From Barrientosiimonas humi (GTDB taxonomy: Bacteria > Actinomycetota > Actinomycetes > Actinomycetales > Dermatophilaceae), in contig NZ_VFOK01000001.1 in the NCBI RefSeq assembly GCF_006716095.1, positions 771,375-835,374 on the forward strand: a DNA stretch of 64,000 nt, read 5' to 3'. The first letter of the stretch is position 1. Every line of letters begins with the position of its first letter. A program made the position numbers and the translations under genes. The notes beneath the pieces were generated by a model. That model saw only the letters and a program-made list of their open reading frames with translations, was not told the origin of the DNA and made no database searches. Shown in pieces: positions 45,887-54,115 of the stretch.

Positions 45887-47638
45887 GTGCCTGATCTGGT
45901 GCTGGGACCGCTGCTGCGCCACGTGGGGGAGCGCACCGCCAGCGTGTGGGTGGAGACCGCCGACTTCTGCACGGTGACGGTGCGCGCGGGGGAGCAGTCG
46001 TGGAGCATGCGCACGTTCCGCGTGCAGGACCACCACTACGCGCTCGTCCAGGTCGACGGGCTCGAGCCGGGCAGCGTGCAGGACTACACCGTGGAGATCG
46101 ACGGGGAGCAGGTCTGGCCGCTCGCCGACTCGCCCTACCCGCCGTCGCGGATCGCGACGATCGAGCGCGACAAGCCCACCCGGCTCGCGTTCGGCTCGTG
46201 CCGCACGAGCGTGCCGCACGACGCCGAGCACACGCGCACGCACGGGGTCGACGCGCTGCGCGCGACCGCCGTCCACCTGGCGAACCACCCGGACAGCTCG
46301 CACTGGCCCGACATGGTCGCCTTCCTCGGCGACCAGGTCTATGCCGACGAGACCTCCGAGGAGATGCGCGCCTACATCGAGCAGCGCCGCGGCCTGGAGG
46401 AGCCGCCGGGGGAGGAGCTGAAGGACTTCGAGGAGTACGCCCACCTGTACTGGCTGGCGTGGACCGACCCGGCCAACCGGTGGCTGCTGTCGACGCTGCC
46501 GAGCGTGATGATCTTCGACGATCACGACGTGCGTGACGACTGGAACACCAGCGACGCGTGGCACGAGGAGATGAACGCCACCGACTGGTGGCACGAGCGT
46601 CTGATGGGGGCGCTCATGTCGTACTGGGTCTACCAGCACGCCGGCAACCTGTCGCCGGAGGCGCTGGCCGAGGACGAGGTGTGGCAGCGCGTGCTGGCGC
46701 ACCAGGACTCCGAGGTCACCCACGAGCTCGACCTCACCGAGGTGCTGCACGACCTGTCGTACGAGGTCGACCGGCACCCGGAGCGGTACCGGTTCTCCTT
46801 CGCCATCGACCTCGGTGACGCGCGGCTGCTGATGATCGACTCGCGCGCCGCGCGCGAGCTGGAGCCCGGCAAGCGCAACATGCTCGACCCCTCCGAGCTG
46901 GAGTGGCTCGACGAGAACATGCGCGGCGACGTGGAGCATCTGCTGATCGGCACGTCGCTGCCGTTCCTGCTGCCGCCGGGCATCCACGACCTCGAGGCGT
47001 GGAACGAGGCGATGGCCGAGGGGGCGTGGGGCGAGCGCTTCGGGCGCCTCGGCGAGAAGCTGCGCCAGGCGGTCGACCTCGAGCACTGGGCGGCGTTCGA
47101 GCACGGCTTCGACCAGATGACCGACTTCACGATGTCGGTCGCGCGGGGCGAGCGCGGCCGCCCGCCGGCCACCATCACGTTCCTGTCCGGCGACGTGCAC
47201 AACTCCTACGTCACGCGCATCGACGACCCGGAGCAGTACGGCGCGCGCTCGCTGATCGTGCAGGCGGTGTGCTCGCCGATCCGCAACCCGCTGCCGCGGC
47301 ACGTGCGCGTGCTGCAGGCCTCGCTGGCCCGGCAGCTGGCGCGGCCGATGCGGGCGCTCGCGGCCAGCTCGGAGAAGGTGCCCGACCCGCCCTACCCCTG
47401 GTCGATCACCGACGGCCCGTGGTTCGACAACAACCTGGCGGTGCTGCAGGTCGACGGCCCGCAGCTGGAGCTGACCTGGCACACCGGTGACATCTCGGCC
47501 GGCGACCCGCAGGAGCCCGAGCTGCGCACCGTGGCCACGGTGATCATCGACCGGCCGGGTGCCTCACCCGGCCCGGACCCGACCGGGCTCGTCGGCGCCG
47601 CGGACGCTCGCGCGGGCGACGGCCACGATCAGGGCTGA
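45887..47638 (+). CDS. PhoD-like metallophosphatase
   Basis: A 583-aa phosphodiesterase/alkaline phosphatase D-type protein with calcineurin-like residues: FGSCRTS, the metal motif FLGDQVYADET, IFDDHDVRDDW and FLSGDVHNSY. An N-terminal Fn3-like domain precedes them. There is no Tat or Sec signal, so unlike classical PhoD it is probably cytoplasmic; the substrate is unknown. AAGGAG precedes GTG 45887. Its last 75 bp overlap the 3' end of the convergent DUF2306 gene. Confidence 0.9.
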   Translation: MPDLVLGPLLRHVGERTASVWVETADFCTVTVRAGEQSWSMRTFRVQDHHYALVQVDGLEPGSVQDYTVEIDGEQVWPLADSPYPPSRIATIERDKPTRLAFGSCRTSVPHDAEHTRTHGVDALRATAVHLANHPDSSHWPDMVAFLGDQVYADETSEEMRAYIEQRRGLEEPPGEELKDFEEYAHLYWLAWTDPANRWLLSTLPSVMIFDDHDVRDDWNTSDAWHEEMNATDWWHERLMGALMSYWVYQHAGNLSPEALAEDEVWQRVLAHQDSEVTHELDLTEVLHDLSYEVDRHPERYRFSFAIDLGDARLLMIDSRAARELEPGKRNMLDPSELEWLDENMRGDVEHLLIGTSLPFLLPPGIHDLEAWNEAMAEGAWGERFGRLGEKLRQAVDLEHWAAFEHGFDQMTDFTMSVARGERGRPPATITFLSGDVHNSYVTRIDDPEQYGARSLIVQAVCSPIRNPLPRHVRVLQASLARQLARPMRALAASSEKVPDPPYPWSITDGPWFDNNLAVLQVDGPQLELTWHTGDISAGDPQEPELRTVATVIIDRPGASPGPDPTGLVGAADARAGDGHDQG

Positions 47639-48061
47639 GACCACGAGCACGGTGGCGGTCGCCGCGGCGAAGCCTGCGGGGTTGGTGACGGCGAAGGTCG
47701 GCAGCAGCCGGTCGGGCACGGCGACCGCGCCGACGAACGCCCCGATCGAGCCGAGCCACGACCCGCGCATGGCGCCGAGGTGGGTGCGCACGTCGCCGCG
47801 TCTGACCGCCCAGATGCCGATCACCAGGCTGACGACGGTGACGGTCGACAGGATGTGCAGCAGGCTGAGCTGGCCGGGGCGGATGTCGCGAATCGCGTAC
47901 GAGCTCAACGCCGTCCACATCATCAGCCCCGCCCAGACGCGGCCGACGATGCGGTGCTGCAGGTCGCCGCGGGGGCGCCGCCACAGCTGATAGGCGCCGA
48001 GCGGCATCGACACCGAGGCGGCGAGCACGTGGCTGACCAGCAGCGGGGTCCAGCCCGACAT
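47564..48061 (-). CDS. DUF2306-type membrane protein
   Basis: A 165-aa protein with about four helices. The pattern HVLAASVSMPLGAYQL, RPRGDLQHRIVGRVWAGLMM and WAVRRGDVRTHLGAMRGSW, with conserved His in the membrane segments, matches DUF2306. The role is unknown. It begins 1 nt after the MarR stop, so the regulator probably controls it. Its 3' end runs 75 bp antisense into the phosphatase gene. Confidence 0.78.
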   Translation of the reverse strand: MSGWTPLLVSHVLAASVSMPLGAYQLWRRPRGDLQHRIVGRVWAGLMMWTALSSYAIRDIRPGQLSLLHILSTVTVVSLVIGIWAVRRGDVRTHLGAMRGSWLGSIGAFVGAVAVPDRLLPTFAVTNPAGFAAATATVLVVSALIVAVARASVRGADEPGRVRAG

Positions 48062-48062
48062 G

Positions 48063-48476
48063 TCAGGCCCCCAGACCTTCGCGCACGGTGCGCACCTCGG
48101 CGGCGAGCCGGTCGGGATCGAGCCCGAGCGAGCGTACGAGATCGTCGAGCTGGTCGCCGAGCGTGGCACTGGCGCGGTCGACCAGGTCGCGGCCGTCGGC
48201 GGTGAGCCGGACGAGCTTGCGGTGGCCGTTGCCGGCGTCGGGGGCGATCGTCACCAGCCCCTCGCCGGCGAGGGCGCCGAGCATGCGGCTCATCGCGGCC
48301 TCGCTGGTGTCGACCGTCTCCGCCACCTGGCGCTGGGTGCCGCCGTCGAGCTCGCCGACGAGCAGCAGGGTGAGGTAGCGCCGGTAGCTCAGGCCGAGCG
48401 GGACCAGCAGCCGGTCGGCCTCGCGGTCGAGACGGCGGACCAAGGTGTGCAGGTCGTAGGCGAGCGTGCTTCCCAT
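48063..48476 (-). CDS. MarR-family transcriptional regulator (second)
   Basis: A 137-aa winged-helix repressor: YRRYLTLLLVGELDGGTQRQV, recognition helix EAAMSRMLGALAGEGLV, wing PDAGNGHRKLVRLTADG. It is the first gene of a two-gene unit with DUF2306. Upstream of the ATG at 48476 there is no Shine-Dalgarno, but TAATGT on the coding strand ends about 9 nt before the ATG. That suggests a nearly leaderless mRNA and an autoregulated promoter. Confidence 0.9.
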   Translation of the reverse strand: MGSTLAYDLHTLVRRLDREADRLLVPLGLSYRRYLTLLLVGELDGGTQRQVAETVDTSEAAMSRMLGALAGEGLVTIAPDAGNGHRKLVRLTADGRDLVDRASATLGDQLDDLVRSLGLDPDRLAAEVRTVREGLGA

Positions 48477-48480
48477 GAGG

Positions 48481-48515
48481 AGAACATTAACACTGCAACT
48501 TAATAATGCAAGTAG
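48481..48515 (-). promoter_or_regulatory. AT-rich promoter/operator of the MarR-DUF2306 unit
   Basis: The most AT-rich stretch in the neighbourhood. It contains CATTA (48485-48489) with inverted TAATG (48504-48508), and direct GCAA elements spaced 13 bp, overlapping a probable -10 for the minus strand. The position suits MarR autorepression. Confidence 0.55.
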
Positions 48516-48640
48516 GGGCGGGTCGCGGGCGGCCGGGCTGGAGGCCCGGCCGCCCGCCGTCGGTGGGGAGCGCCTGGCGCCGTCACGCCGGCGCGGTGCC
48601 TGCCGGCCGGCTCACTCCCGGTCCCTCGCTCCCGGTCCGC

Positions 48641-49687
48641 TCACTCCTGGCGGGTCTGCTGCTCGGGGAGGGTGTTCCAGAAGTCGGTGGAGGTCGTGTC
48701 GATCGAGCCGTCGCCGATCGCGGTGCTGACGGCGGTGAGAGTCAGGAACGTCTGCTTGATGAGGTAGCCGTTGCTGCGCTGCCCGAGCACGTAGGAGGCG
48801 TACTCGTGGTCGCTCATGCCGCGCATCTCGAACAGCAGCGTGGCGATGCCGTACTGCGCCGCGATGCCGTTGCGCGCGATGGTGTCGGCGCTGCCGCCGA
48901 CGTACTTGCCCAGGTGGCCCCAGCCGGTCGGCTCGATCGCGTTGTAGACCACGCCGCCGAGCCGCTGCGAGCGCTGCACCAGGTCGGGGCTGACCGAGCC
49001 GGTCGTCGGGTAGAGGATCGAGCCCGACACCAGCTCGCCGCCCGCCTCGCTGCGCGTGCCCTGGTGGTGCAGGTCGACGGCATAGTCGATGGGGTACGCC
49101 TGCAGCACGTTCTCGTGCACCGCGCGCGTCTCGGGCTGGCTCTTGGCGACGTGGTCGCGGTTGAGGTCGACACCGCGGGCGTTGTAGCGGGTGAGGTTGC
49201 GGCCGCCGGAGGCGATGTAGTCGTCGAGCGGGAAGTCGACGTCGCCCATCGCGCCGTCGGGGTTGACCATCGGCACGATGAGGATGTTCACCTTGTCGAG
49301 GATGCGCTGGTTCTTGCCCTGACCGAGGGACTTGATGAAGTCGAGGGCGCCCTCGGTGGTGAGCGCCTCGTTGCCGTGCTGCTGGGTCATGAACAGCACC
49401 GTCGGGTTGGCGGGGTTGCCGACGTACTTCACCAGCTTCAGGTCGCGGCCCTTGACGCTCTGGCCGATGGTCTCCAGCTGCATGCGCGGCTGGCGGGCGT
49501 CCTGCTTCTCCAGCTCCTTCACCATCGAGTCGTAGGTGTGCAGGATCGAGGTGTTGACGGTTCCGTTCGTGCAGCACCGTGGCCCCTCGCCGACGGCGGT
49601 GGCGGTCGGGGCGCTGGTGAGCGCGAGGCCGGTGGTGCAGGCGGCGGCGAGCACGGTGACGGCGGCACGGGTGCGCAGGGAGGGCAT
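48641..49687 (-). CDS. Secreted M14-family zinc carboxypeptidase
   Basis: A 348-aa exported metallopeptidase. The Sec signal peptide (MPSLRTRAAVTVLAAACTTG) ends near SAPTATA. Zinc ligands are His104 and Glu107 in QQHGNEALTTEG and the His of DLHHQG; the catalytic Glu lies in LLFEMRGMSDHEY. A substrate-binding Asn-Arg pair is suggested by RGVDLNRDHV. It would remove C-terminal residues from peptides or from cell-wall muropeptides outside the cell. CC at residues 38-39 follows the signal peptide. Confidence 0.9.
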   Translation of the reverse strand: MPSLRTRAAVTVLAAACTTGLALTSAPTATAVGEGPRCCTNGTVNTSILHTYDSMVKELEKQDARQPRMQLETIGQSVKGRDLKLVKYVGNPANPTVLFMTQQHGNEALTTEGALDFIKSLGQGKNQRILDKVNILIVPMVNPDGAMGDVDFPLDDYIASGGRNLTRYNARGVDLNRDHVAKSQPETRAVHENVLQAYPIDYAVDLHHQGTRSEAGGELVSGSILYPTTGSVSPDLVQRSQRLGGVVYNAIEPTGWGHLGKYVGGSADTIARNGIAAQYGIATLLFEMRGMSDHEYASYVLGQRSNGYLIKQTFLTLTAVSTAIGDGSIDTTSTDFWNTLPEQQTRQE

Positions 49688-49778
49688 CGGGGCTCCTTCG
49701 GGTCGGGGGGATGCCACAGCCTGGCAAGCGCAGGGGGTGCTACGGCGCAGTAGCGCGCAGGGTTCGTAACCTGGCGCG

Positions 49779-50525
49779 GTGAGCAATCGGATCAAGGTGG
49801 CAGTGGTCGGCGCGTCGGGGCGGATGGGCAGTGCGGCGTGCGACGCCGTCGAGGGTGCCAACGACCTCGAGCTCGTCGCGCGGATCGACTCCGGGGACGA
49901 CCTCGGCGACCTCGGTGGTGCGCAGGTCGCGGTCGACCTGACCGTGCCCGACGCGTCGCCCGGCGTCGTGGCGCACTGCGTCGACCGCGGCGTGCACGCG
50001 GTGGTGGGCACGACCGGCTGGGACGACGCGCGGCTCGCGACCCTGCGCGAGCAGCTGGCCGAGCACCCCGACGTGGGGGTGCTCATCGCCCCCAACTTCG
50101 CCATCGGCGCGCTGCTGATGATGTCGTTCGCGCGGCAGGCGGCGCCGTTCTACGAGTCGGTCGAGATCGTCGAGACCCACCACCCCGACAAGGTCGACGC
50201 GCCCTCGGGCACCGCCGCCCGCACCGCGCGCATCGTCGCGGCCGCGCGCGAGGAGGCCGGGCTCGGCGAGCTGCCGGACGCGACCACGAGCGACCCGGAC
50301 GGTGCCCGCGGTGCGTCGGTCGAGGGAATTCCGGTGCACGCGTTGCGGATTCGCGGTCACGTGGCGCACCAGGAGGTCACCTTCGGCGCGGTCGGGGAGG
50401 CGCTCACGATCCGGCACGACAGCTTCGACCGGGTGAGCTTCATGCCGGGAGTCTTGGAGGGCGTACGGCGGGTCGGGGGGCACCCGGGACTCACTGTGGG
50501 GCTGGAGCAGTACCTCGGGCTGTAG
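49779..50525 (+). CDS. dapB: 4-hydroxy-tetrahydrodipicolinate reductase
   Basis: NAD(P)H-dependent step of lysine/diaminopimelate synthesis. The 248-aa protein has the Rossmann motif VAVVGASGRMGS, VVGTTGW, IAPNFAIGALLMM, and the active-site VEIVETHHPDKVDAPSGTA with catalytic His and Lys. Motifs and length are normal. GTG 49779 is the start, divergent from the carboxypeptidase. It supplies DAP for peptidoglycan. Confidence 0.97.
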   Translation: MSNRIKVAVVGASGRMGSAACDAVEGANDLELVARIDSGDDLGDLGGAQVAVDLTVPDASPGVVAHCVDRGVHAVVGTTGWDDARLATLREQLAEHPDVGVLIAPNFAIGALLMMSFARQAAPFYESVEIVETHHPDKVDAPSGTAARTARIVAAAREEAGLGELPDATTSDPDGARGASVEGIPVHALRIRGHVAHQEVTFGAVGEALTIRHDSFDRVSFMPGVLEGVRRVGGHPGLTVGLEQYLGL

Positions 50526-50710
50526 TCGGTGGAGTGCCGAGGCGGGGCGCGCGTGCGGTTGTCGTTCCTGCTCGGGCGGTCCGTGCTCGGGGCGGCCGGG
50601 CGTACGTGCTCGTGACGCCGTGCTCCCAGGCTCGGCACGGCCTCGCGACACCGGCTGTTCAACTCGGCGTCGCCGACCGCGCCTAGCGTGTCGCTGATGG
50701 AAGAGGCGAT

Positions 50711-51499
50711 GTGATCGATCAGGTGCTGCTCTGGCTGGAGCACCTCATGGGCTCGCCGTGGGTCTATGCGGCGCTGTTCTCGATGTCGCTCGTCGACGCG
50801 GTGATCCCGGTGTTCCCGAGCGAGGCGCCGATCATCATGGCGGGGGTCTACGCCGCCTCGACCGGCACCCCGAACCTCGTCGGCGTCTTCGTCGCCGCCG
50901 CGCTGGGCGCGTGGATCGGCGACCACGTGACCTACTTCATCGGCCGCCGGCTCTCCGGCCGGGTGGACCGGTGGCCGCTCGAGACGCGACGGGGGAGGGC
51001 AGTCGAGGCCTCGCGGAGGCTGCTCGCGAAGCGCGGTGGGATGGCGCTGGTCGTCGCGCGGTTCATCCCGTGGGGCCGGATCGCGACGGCCATGGTGATG
51101 GGCGCGACGCGCTATCCGCTTCGCTCGTTCTCGGCGTACGACGCCCTCGGCACGACCGTGTGGGCGCTGCACGGCACGCTGCTGGGCTACATCGGGGGAG
51201 CGGCGTTCCAGGACCAGCCGCTGAAGGGCATGCTGCTCGGGCTGGGGCTCGCCTTCCTGGTGTCGGTGCTGATCGAGGCGGGCCGGTGGTGGTGGGAGCG
51301 GCGCCGCACGCGGCGCGCAGCTGCGGGGCGGTCGACGTCCGCCGGGCCCGACGGGGTCGATACCCCCGATGGGGCTGGCGGGGTCGACCGGGCTGGCGGG
51401 GTCGACCGGGCTGACGGGGCCGACCGGGCTGACGGGGCGGGTGGTGCGGGCGGCGGTGCAACCGGCCCGGTGTCCGCCCGGGGCGGGGTCGCGCGGTAG
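50711..51499 (+). CDS. DedA-family membrane protein
   Basis: A 262-aa integral membrane protein of the DedA/SNARE-associated family, proposed to be lipid-carrier flippases or proton-coupled transporters. It has FPSEAPIIMAGVYAASTG, an acidic/basic amphipathic re-entrant region, the signature VARFIPWGRIATAMVMGATRYPLRSF, and C-terminal helices. Residues about 220-245 are a short GGVDRA-type repeat from an 18-bp tandem repeat and look recently expanded. TAGCGT near 50684 is a candidate -10. Confidence 0.92.
   Translation: MIDQVLLWLEHLMGSPWVYAALFSMSLVDAVIPVFPSEAPIIMAGVYAASTGTPNLVGVFVAAALGAWIGDHVTYFIGRRLSGRVDRWPLETRRGRAVEASRRLLAKRGGMALVVARFIPWGRIATAMVMGATRYPLRSFSAYDALGTTVWALHGTLLGYIGGAAFQDQPLKGMLLGLGLAFLVSVLIEAGRWWWERRRTRRAAAGRSTSAGPDGVDTPDGAGGVDRAGGVDRADGADRADGAGGAGGGATGPVSARGGVAR
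51371..51437 (+). repeat. 18-bp tandem repeat in the DedA C-terminus
   Basis: About three and a half copies of GGGGTCGACCGGGCTGGC-like units encoding GGVDRA/GADRAD. The unit is a multiple of three, so length changes keep the frame. Confidence 0.85.
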
Positions 51500-51597
51500 T
51501 CGTCACACCACGGTGGCGCCTGCGCGCAGAACGGCGGGGGTCATGCGGTAGTCGTCGCAGCACGGTGTCGCCTGGGCGCCGAACGGCGGGGTCATGC
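51494..51597. repeat. 52-bp imperfect direct repeat between DedA and HNH genes
   Basis: CGGTAGTCGTC(A/G)CA(C/G)CACGGTG begins at 51494 and again at 51546; each copy ends in GGTCATG. The second copy reaches the stop codon of the HNH gene. The repeat fills the gap between the convergent genes. Confidence 0.8.
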
Positions 51598-53637
51598 GGT
51601 GTCGCTCAGGCGGGGTTGTTGGGGCATGCGGCCGGGGGTGAGGTCCCAGTGGATGCGGCCGTTGGTCAGGGTGCCGTGCAGGAGCTGGGTGTGGACGATG
51701 GTGTGGTGGCGGGCGCACAGCAGTGCGCCGTTGTCGAGGGTGGTGGGGCCGCCGGCCCACCAGGGCGTCAGGTGGTGCACGTCGCACCAGTCGGGGGGTC
51801 GGTCGCAGCCGGGGAAGGTGCAGTGCTGGTCGCGCAGTACGACGGCGGTGCGCAGGTGGCCGGTGTAGAGGCGTTCTTCGCGGCCGAGGTCGATCAGCTG
51901 GCTGTTGCTGTCCAGGACGGCGGGGATGATCCCGGCGCTGCAGGCGATGGTGCGCAGGGTGGCGGGGGCGAGGAGCTCGCCGGTGAGGGTCCGTCCGGTG
52001 CCGGGCAGGGTCCCGGCTTGGCGAGGCGGGGCGCCGCTGCCGGGCGGTCGCAGCTTGTCCGGGACGAGGATGTCGGGTGGGTCGGCGTGGGCTTGCAGGG
52101 TGGCCAGGTCGAGGATGACGACGGCTTTGCTGCTGCCGGTGATCGATCCGCGGGCGGGTCGGGGGAGCTGGTCGGTGGCGTGCTGGATGAGTTCCATCAG
52201 GGCGTCGGCGCGGCGCTTGCCGGGGGTGCGGTCGTCGTAGAGTTTCGCCCCGGCATCGATAGCTGCTTGCGGCATCCGCACCAGCGGCTGCAGCCCGGTC
52301 CCCGGCTCGGGCACGGTGCCGCCCGGCCGCCCAGTGGTGAACGCGCCCGAGACCGGCTCGGCGACTGCCTCGGCCGCGGTTTCGCCCGACTGCGCGGCGG
52401 TGAACCTCGCAGAATCAGGCCCAGCGACCGCCTCGGTGTTGTCGTCCGGCTGCGCAGTGGCGAACGTGCCCGGGTCAGGTTCGGTGGCTGTCTTCCTCTC
52501 GGGCTCCGGCTCGGCGCCTGTCGGCTGCTGGTCGGTTGTCTCGCCCGTGTCGCGTGACGGCTTCTTCTGTCGTCGCTGTTCGTGCTCCGGCGTGCTGGCC
52601 CGCTCCGGGCGGGGCCCCGTCGTGCGAGGCGGCTGCCCCGCGTTGTCCTTCGTGTCCACGTGGTCGCAAGGGGTCGGGCGGGGTGCGGCGAGGTGGCTGA
52701 TGGCTTGTTGCACGATCGCGGCATTGCCGGGAGACAGCTCAGCGACGAGCCGGACGAGCCCGTTGGGCAGGTGCTGGAAGGTCAGGGTCTCCCGGGCCTG
52801 GGCGGCGGCTTCGGAGCGGTCGAGGTCGCCGGGTTCGAACCGGGCGATGAGCCGCCGGGTCAGGGCGCGGCGGTCCTTGTCGGTCGCGTCATCACCCAGG
52901 GCGAGGTACCAGGACAGGGTCTCGGCCCGGGTCGCGGTCGGGATGAGGCGCTGCAGCCGGGGCGCGTGGTCCAGCGCGTGCGCGACGGCCCGGATGTTGA
53001 CCAGCCCGGTGCGTACGACCTCGCGGATCAGGGCCCTGCCGGAAGGGTCACCCTCGACCAGGGCCGACCCTTCGCCCCCTTCACGGCCGTGGCCCGAGTC
53101 ACCGGCGTGACCGTCACCGGCACCAGCGTCACTGTCGTCGTCGGCGTGCTCGCTGGCGGCGGCCTGGCTCTGCGGCCCTGAGTCTGCGGTGGCGTCGAAG
53201 GGGACCAGGGTGGCGTGCTGGGCCAGCTCGGTCGCGACGGTCGCGACACGGTGCGCTTGGGCGGGTTCGATCCCCGAGCCCAGCTCGCGGACCCAGTGGG
53301 TGGGCGAGGCCGCGGTAGAGCCGGCGATCGTGCCGCGGGTCAGGGCCTCGGTGGTGACCTCGACCGCGAGGGACTCCCCGGCCCGGGTCAGGGCGATCGC
53401 GGCCCGGCCGAGGTCGACCAGCTCGTCCTCGCCGAGCTGGTGCAGCACCGAGGGGGCGGCCCGCAGCGCGGTCAGGGTGTCACGGACCTGGCCCAGCAGC
53501 GCGGCACCGGCCCCGGGCTGCGCCGTTGCGAACGCGCCCGCCCCGTCACCGCCGTTCCTGGCGTTGGCGGCTGCGTGGGTCAGCTGGGTGGTGATCGGCT
53601 GGTCCGGCGGTGTCGCGGTGTGCTCGATGCTCGACAT
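51592..53637 (-). CDS. DUF222/HNH endonuclease-domain protein
   Basis: A 681-aa protein of the actinobacterial DUF222-HNH (REP13E12-like) family. The N-terminal half is DUF222 (ALRAAPSVLHQLGEDELVDLGRA, ARETLTFQHLPNGLVRLVAELSPGNAAIV). The C-terminal HNH motif is complete: CTFPGCDRPPDWCDVHHLTPW ... LDNGALLCARHH, with zinc-type Cys pairs and catalytic His. About residues 340-445 are a Pro/Glu/Thr-rich insertion with repeated TAQP/AAQS/TGRP segments. Biological role is unknown; the family is often multicopy. The ATG at 53637 is preceded by GGGGGAAG. Confidence 0.9.
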   Translation of the reverse strand: MSSIEHTATPPDQPITTQLTHAAANARNGGDGAGAFATAQPGAGAALLGQVRDTLTALRAAPSVLHQLGEDELVDLGRAAIALTRAGESLAVEVTTEALTRGTIAGSTAASPTHWVRELGSGIEPAQAHRVATVATELAQHATLVPFDATADSGPQSQAAASEHADDDSDAGAGDGHAGDSGHGREGGEGSALVEGDPSGRALIREVVRTGLVNIRAVAHALDHAPRLQRLIPTATRAETLSWYLALGDDATDKDRRALTRRLIARFEPGDLDRSEAAAQARETLTFQHLPNGLVRLVAELSPGNAAIVQQAISHLAAPRPTPCDHVDTKDNAGQPPRTTGPRPERASTPEHEQRRQKKPSRDTGETTDQQPTGAEPEPERKTATEPDPGTFATAQPDDNTEAVAGPDSARFTAAQSGETAAEAVAEPVSGAFTTGRPGGTVPEPGTGLQPLVRMPQAAIDAGAKLYDDRTPGKRRADALMELIQHATDQLPRPARGSITGSSKAVVILDLATLQAHADPPDILVPDKLRPPGSGAPPRQAGTLPGTGRTLTGELLAPATLRTIACSAGIIPAVLDSNSQLIDLGREERLYTGHLRTAVVLRDQHCTFPGCDRPPDWCDVHHLTPWWAGGPTTLDNGALLCARHHTIVHTQLLHGTLTNGRIHWDLTPGRMPQQPRLSDTA

Positions 53638-54115
53638 CGTGGTCTTCCCCCTCTCGAGCCTCGCTCTGTCCCTGCCACCCATACTCGTACACGTGTTCGA
53701 TCAAGTCAAGGGGTTCGGGGGGTGAATTGTGTTTGCTGTCAGCGGAATTCGCCGACCGGCGGCCCATACCATCGACCACCGACAACGCCTCAAACTCCCA
53801 CGCGTCGCACGGTGTGCCGGACCTCCGCCGAAGGGTGCGCTGCGGATGGTCACGGTGTGCCGGACGTCCGCCGAACAGTGCGGCAGAGCGCACGTCCCAA
53901 CGGTCCTCCGCCGAAGGGTGCGCTGCGGATGGTCACGGTGTGCCGGACCTCCGCCGACGGGTGCGCGGTGCGCCGGTTACGAGGTGCCGGTGCTCCGCCG
54001 AACAGTGCGGCAGAGCGCACGTCCCAACGGTCCTCCGCCGGGCAGTGCGCTGCGGCCGTCACGGGGCGCCGGTGCTCCGCCGAAGGGTGCGGTGCGGCGG
54101 GCGTACGGTCGAGGC
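53638..54115. other. Gap with repeat cluster before the P-loop kinase
   Basis: No gene was recognised in 478 bp. The first 180 bp include the HNH gene promoter side, with AT-richer TACTCGTACACGTGTTCGATC around 53683, which has the near-palindrome GTACACGTGT. The remainder is the TCCGCCGA repeat cluster. An open frame runs through it into the kinase, but its codons are repeat-derived. Confidence 0.65.
53815..54105. repeat. Cluster of seven TCCGCCG-centred repeats, 40-44 bp spacing
   Basis: TCCGCCG(A/G) occurs at 53824, 53867, 53907, 53950, 53994, 54034 and 54076. Two alternating unit types are seen: one with AAGGGTGCGCTGCGGATGGTCACGG and one with AACAGTGCGGCAGAGCGCACG. The whole pattern therefore repeats at about 83-87 bp. 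The AGGGTGCGCTG core is shared with the 43.3-kb repeat. Confidence 0.88.

Noticed and set aside
45827..47482. 551-codon frame antisense to the PhoD-like gene
   Set aside because: No motifs; the plus-strand gene has the metallophosphatase residues.
53729..54115. N-terminal extension of the P-loop kinase to 317 aa
   Set aside because: The extra residues come from the TCCGCCG repeats; the conserved fold begins at GTG 54116.
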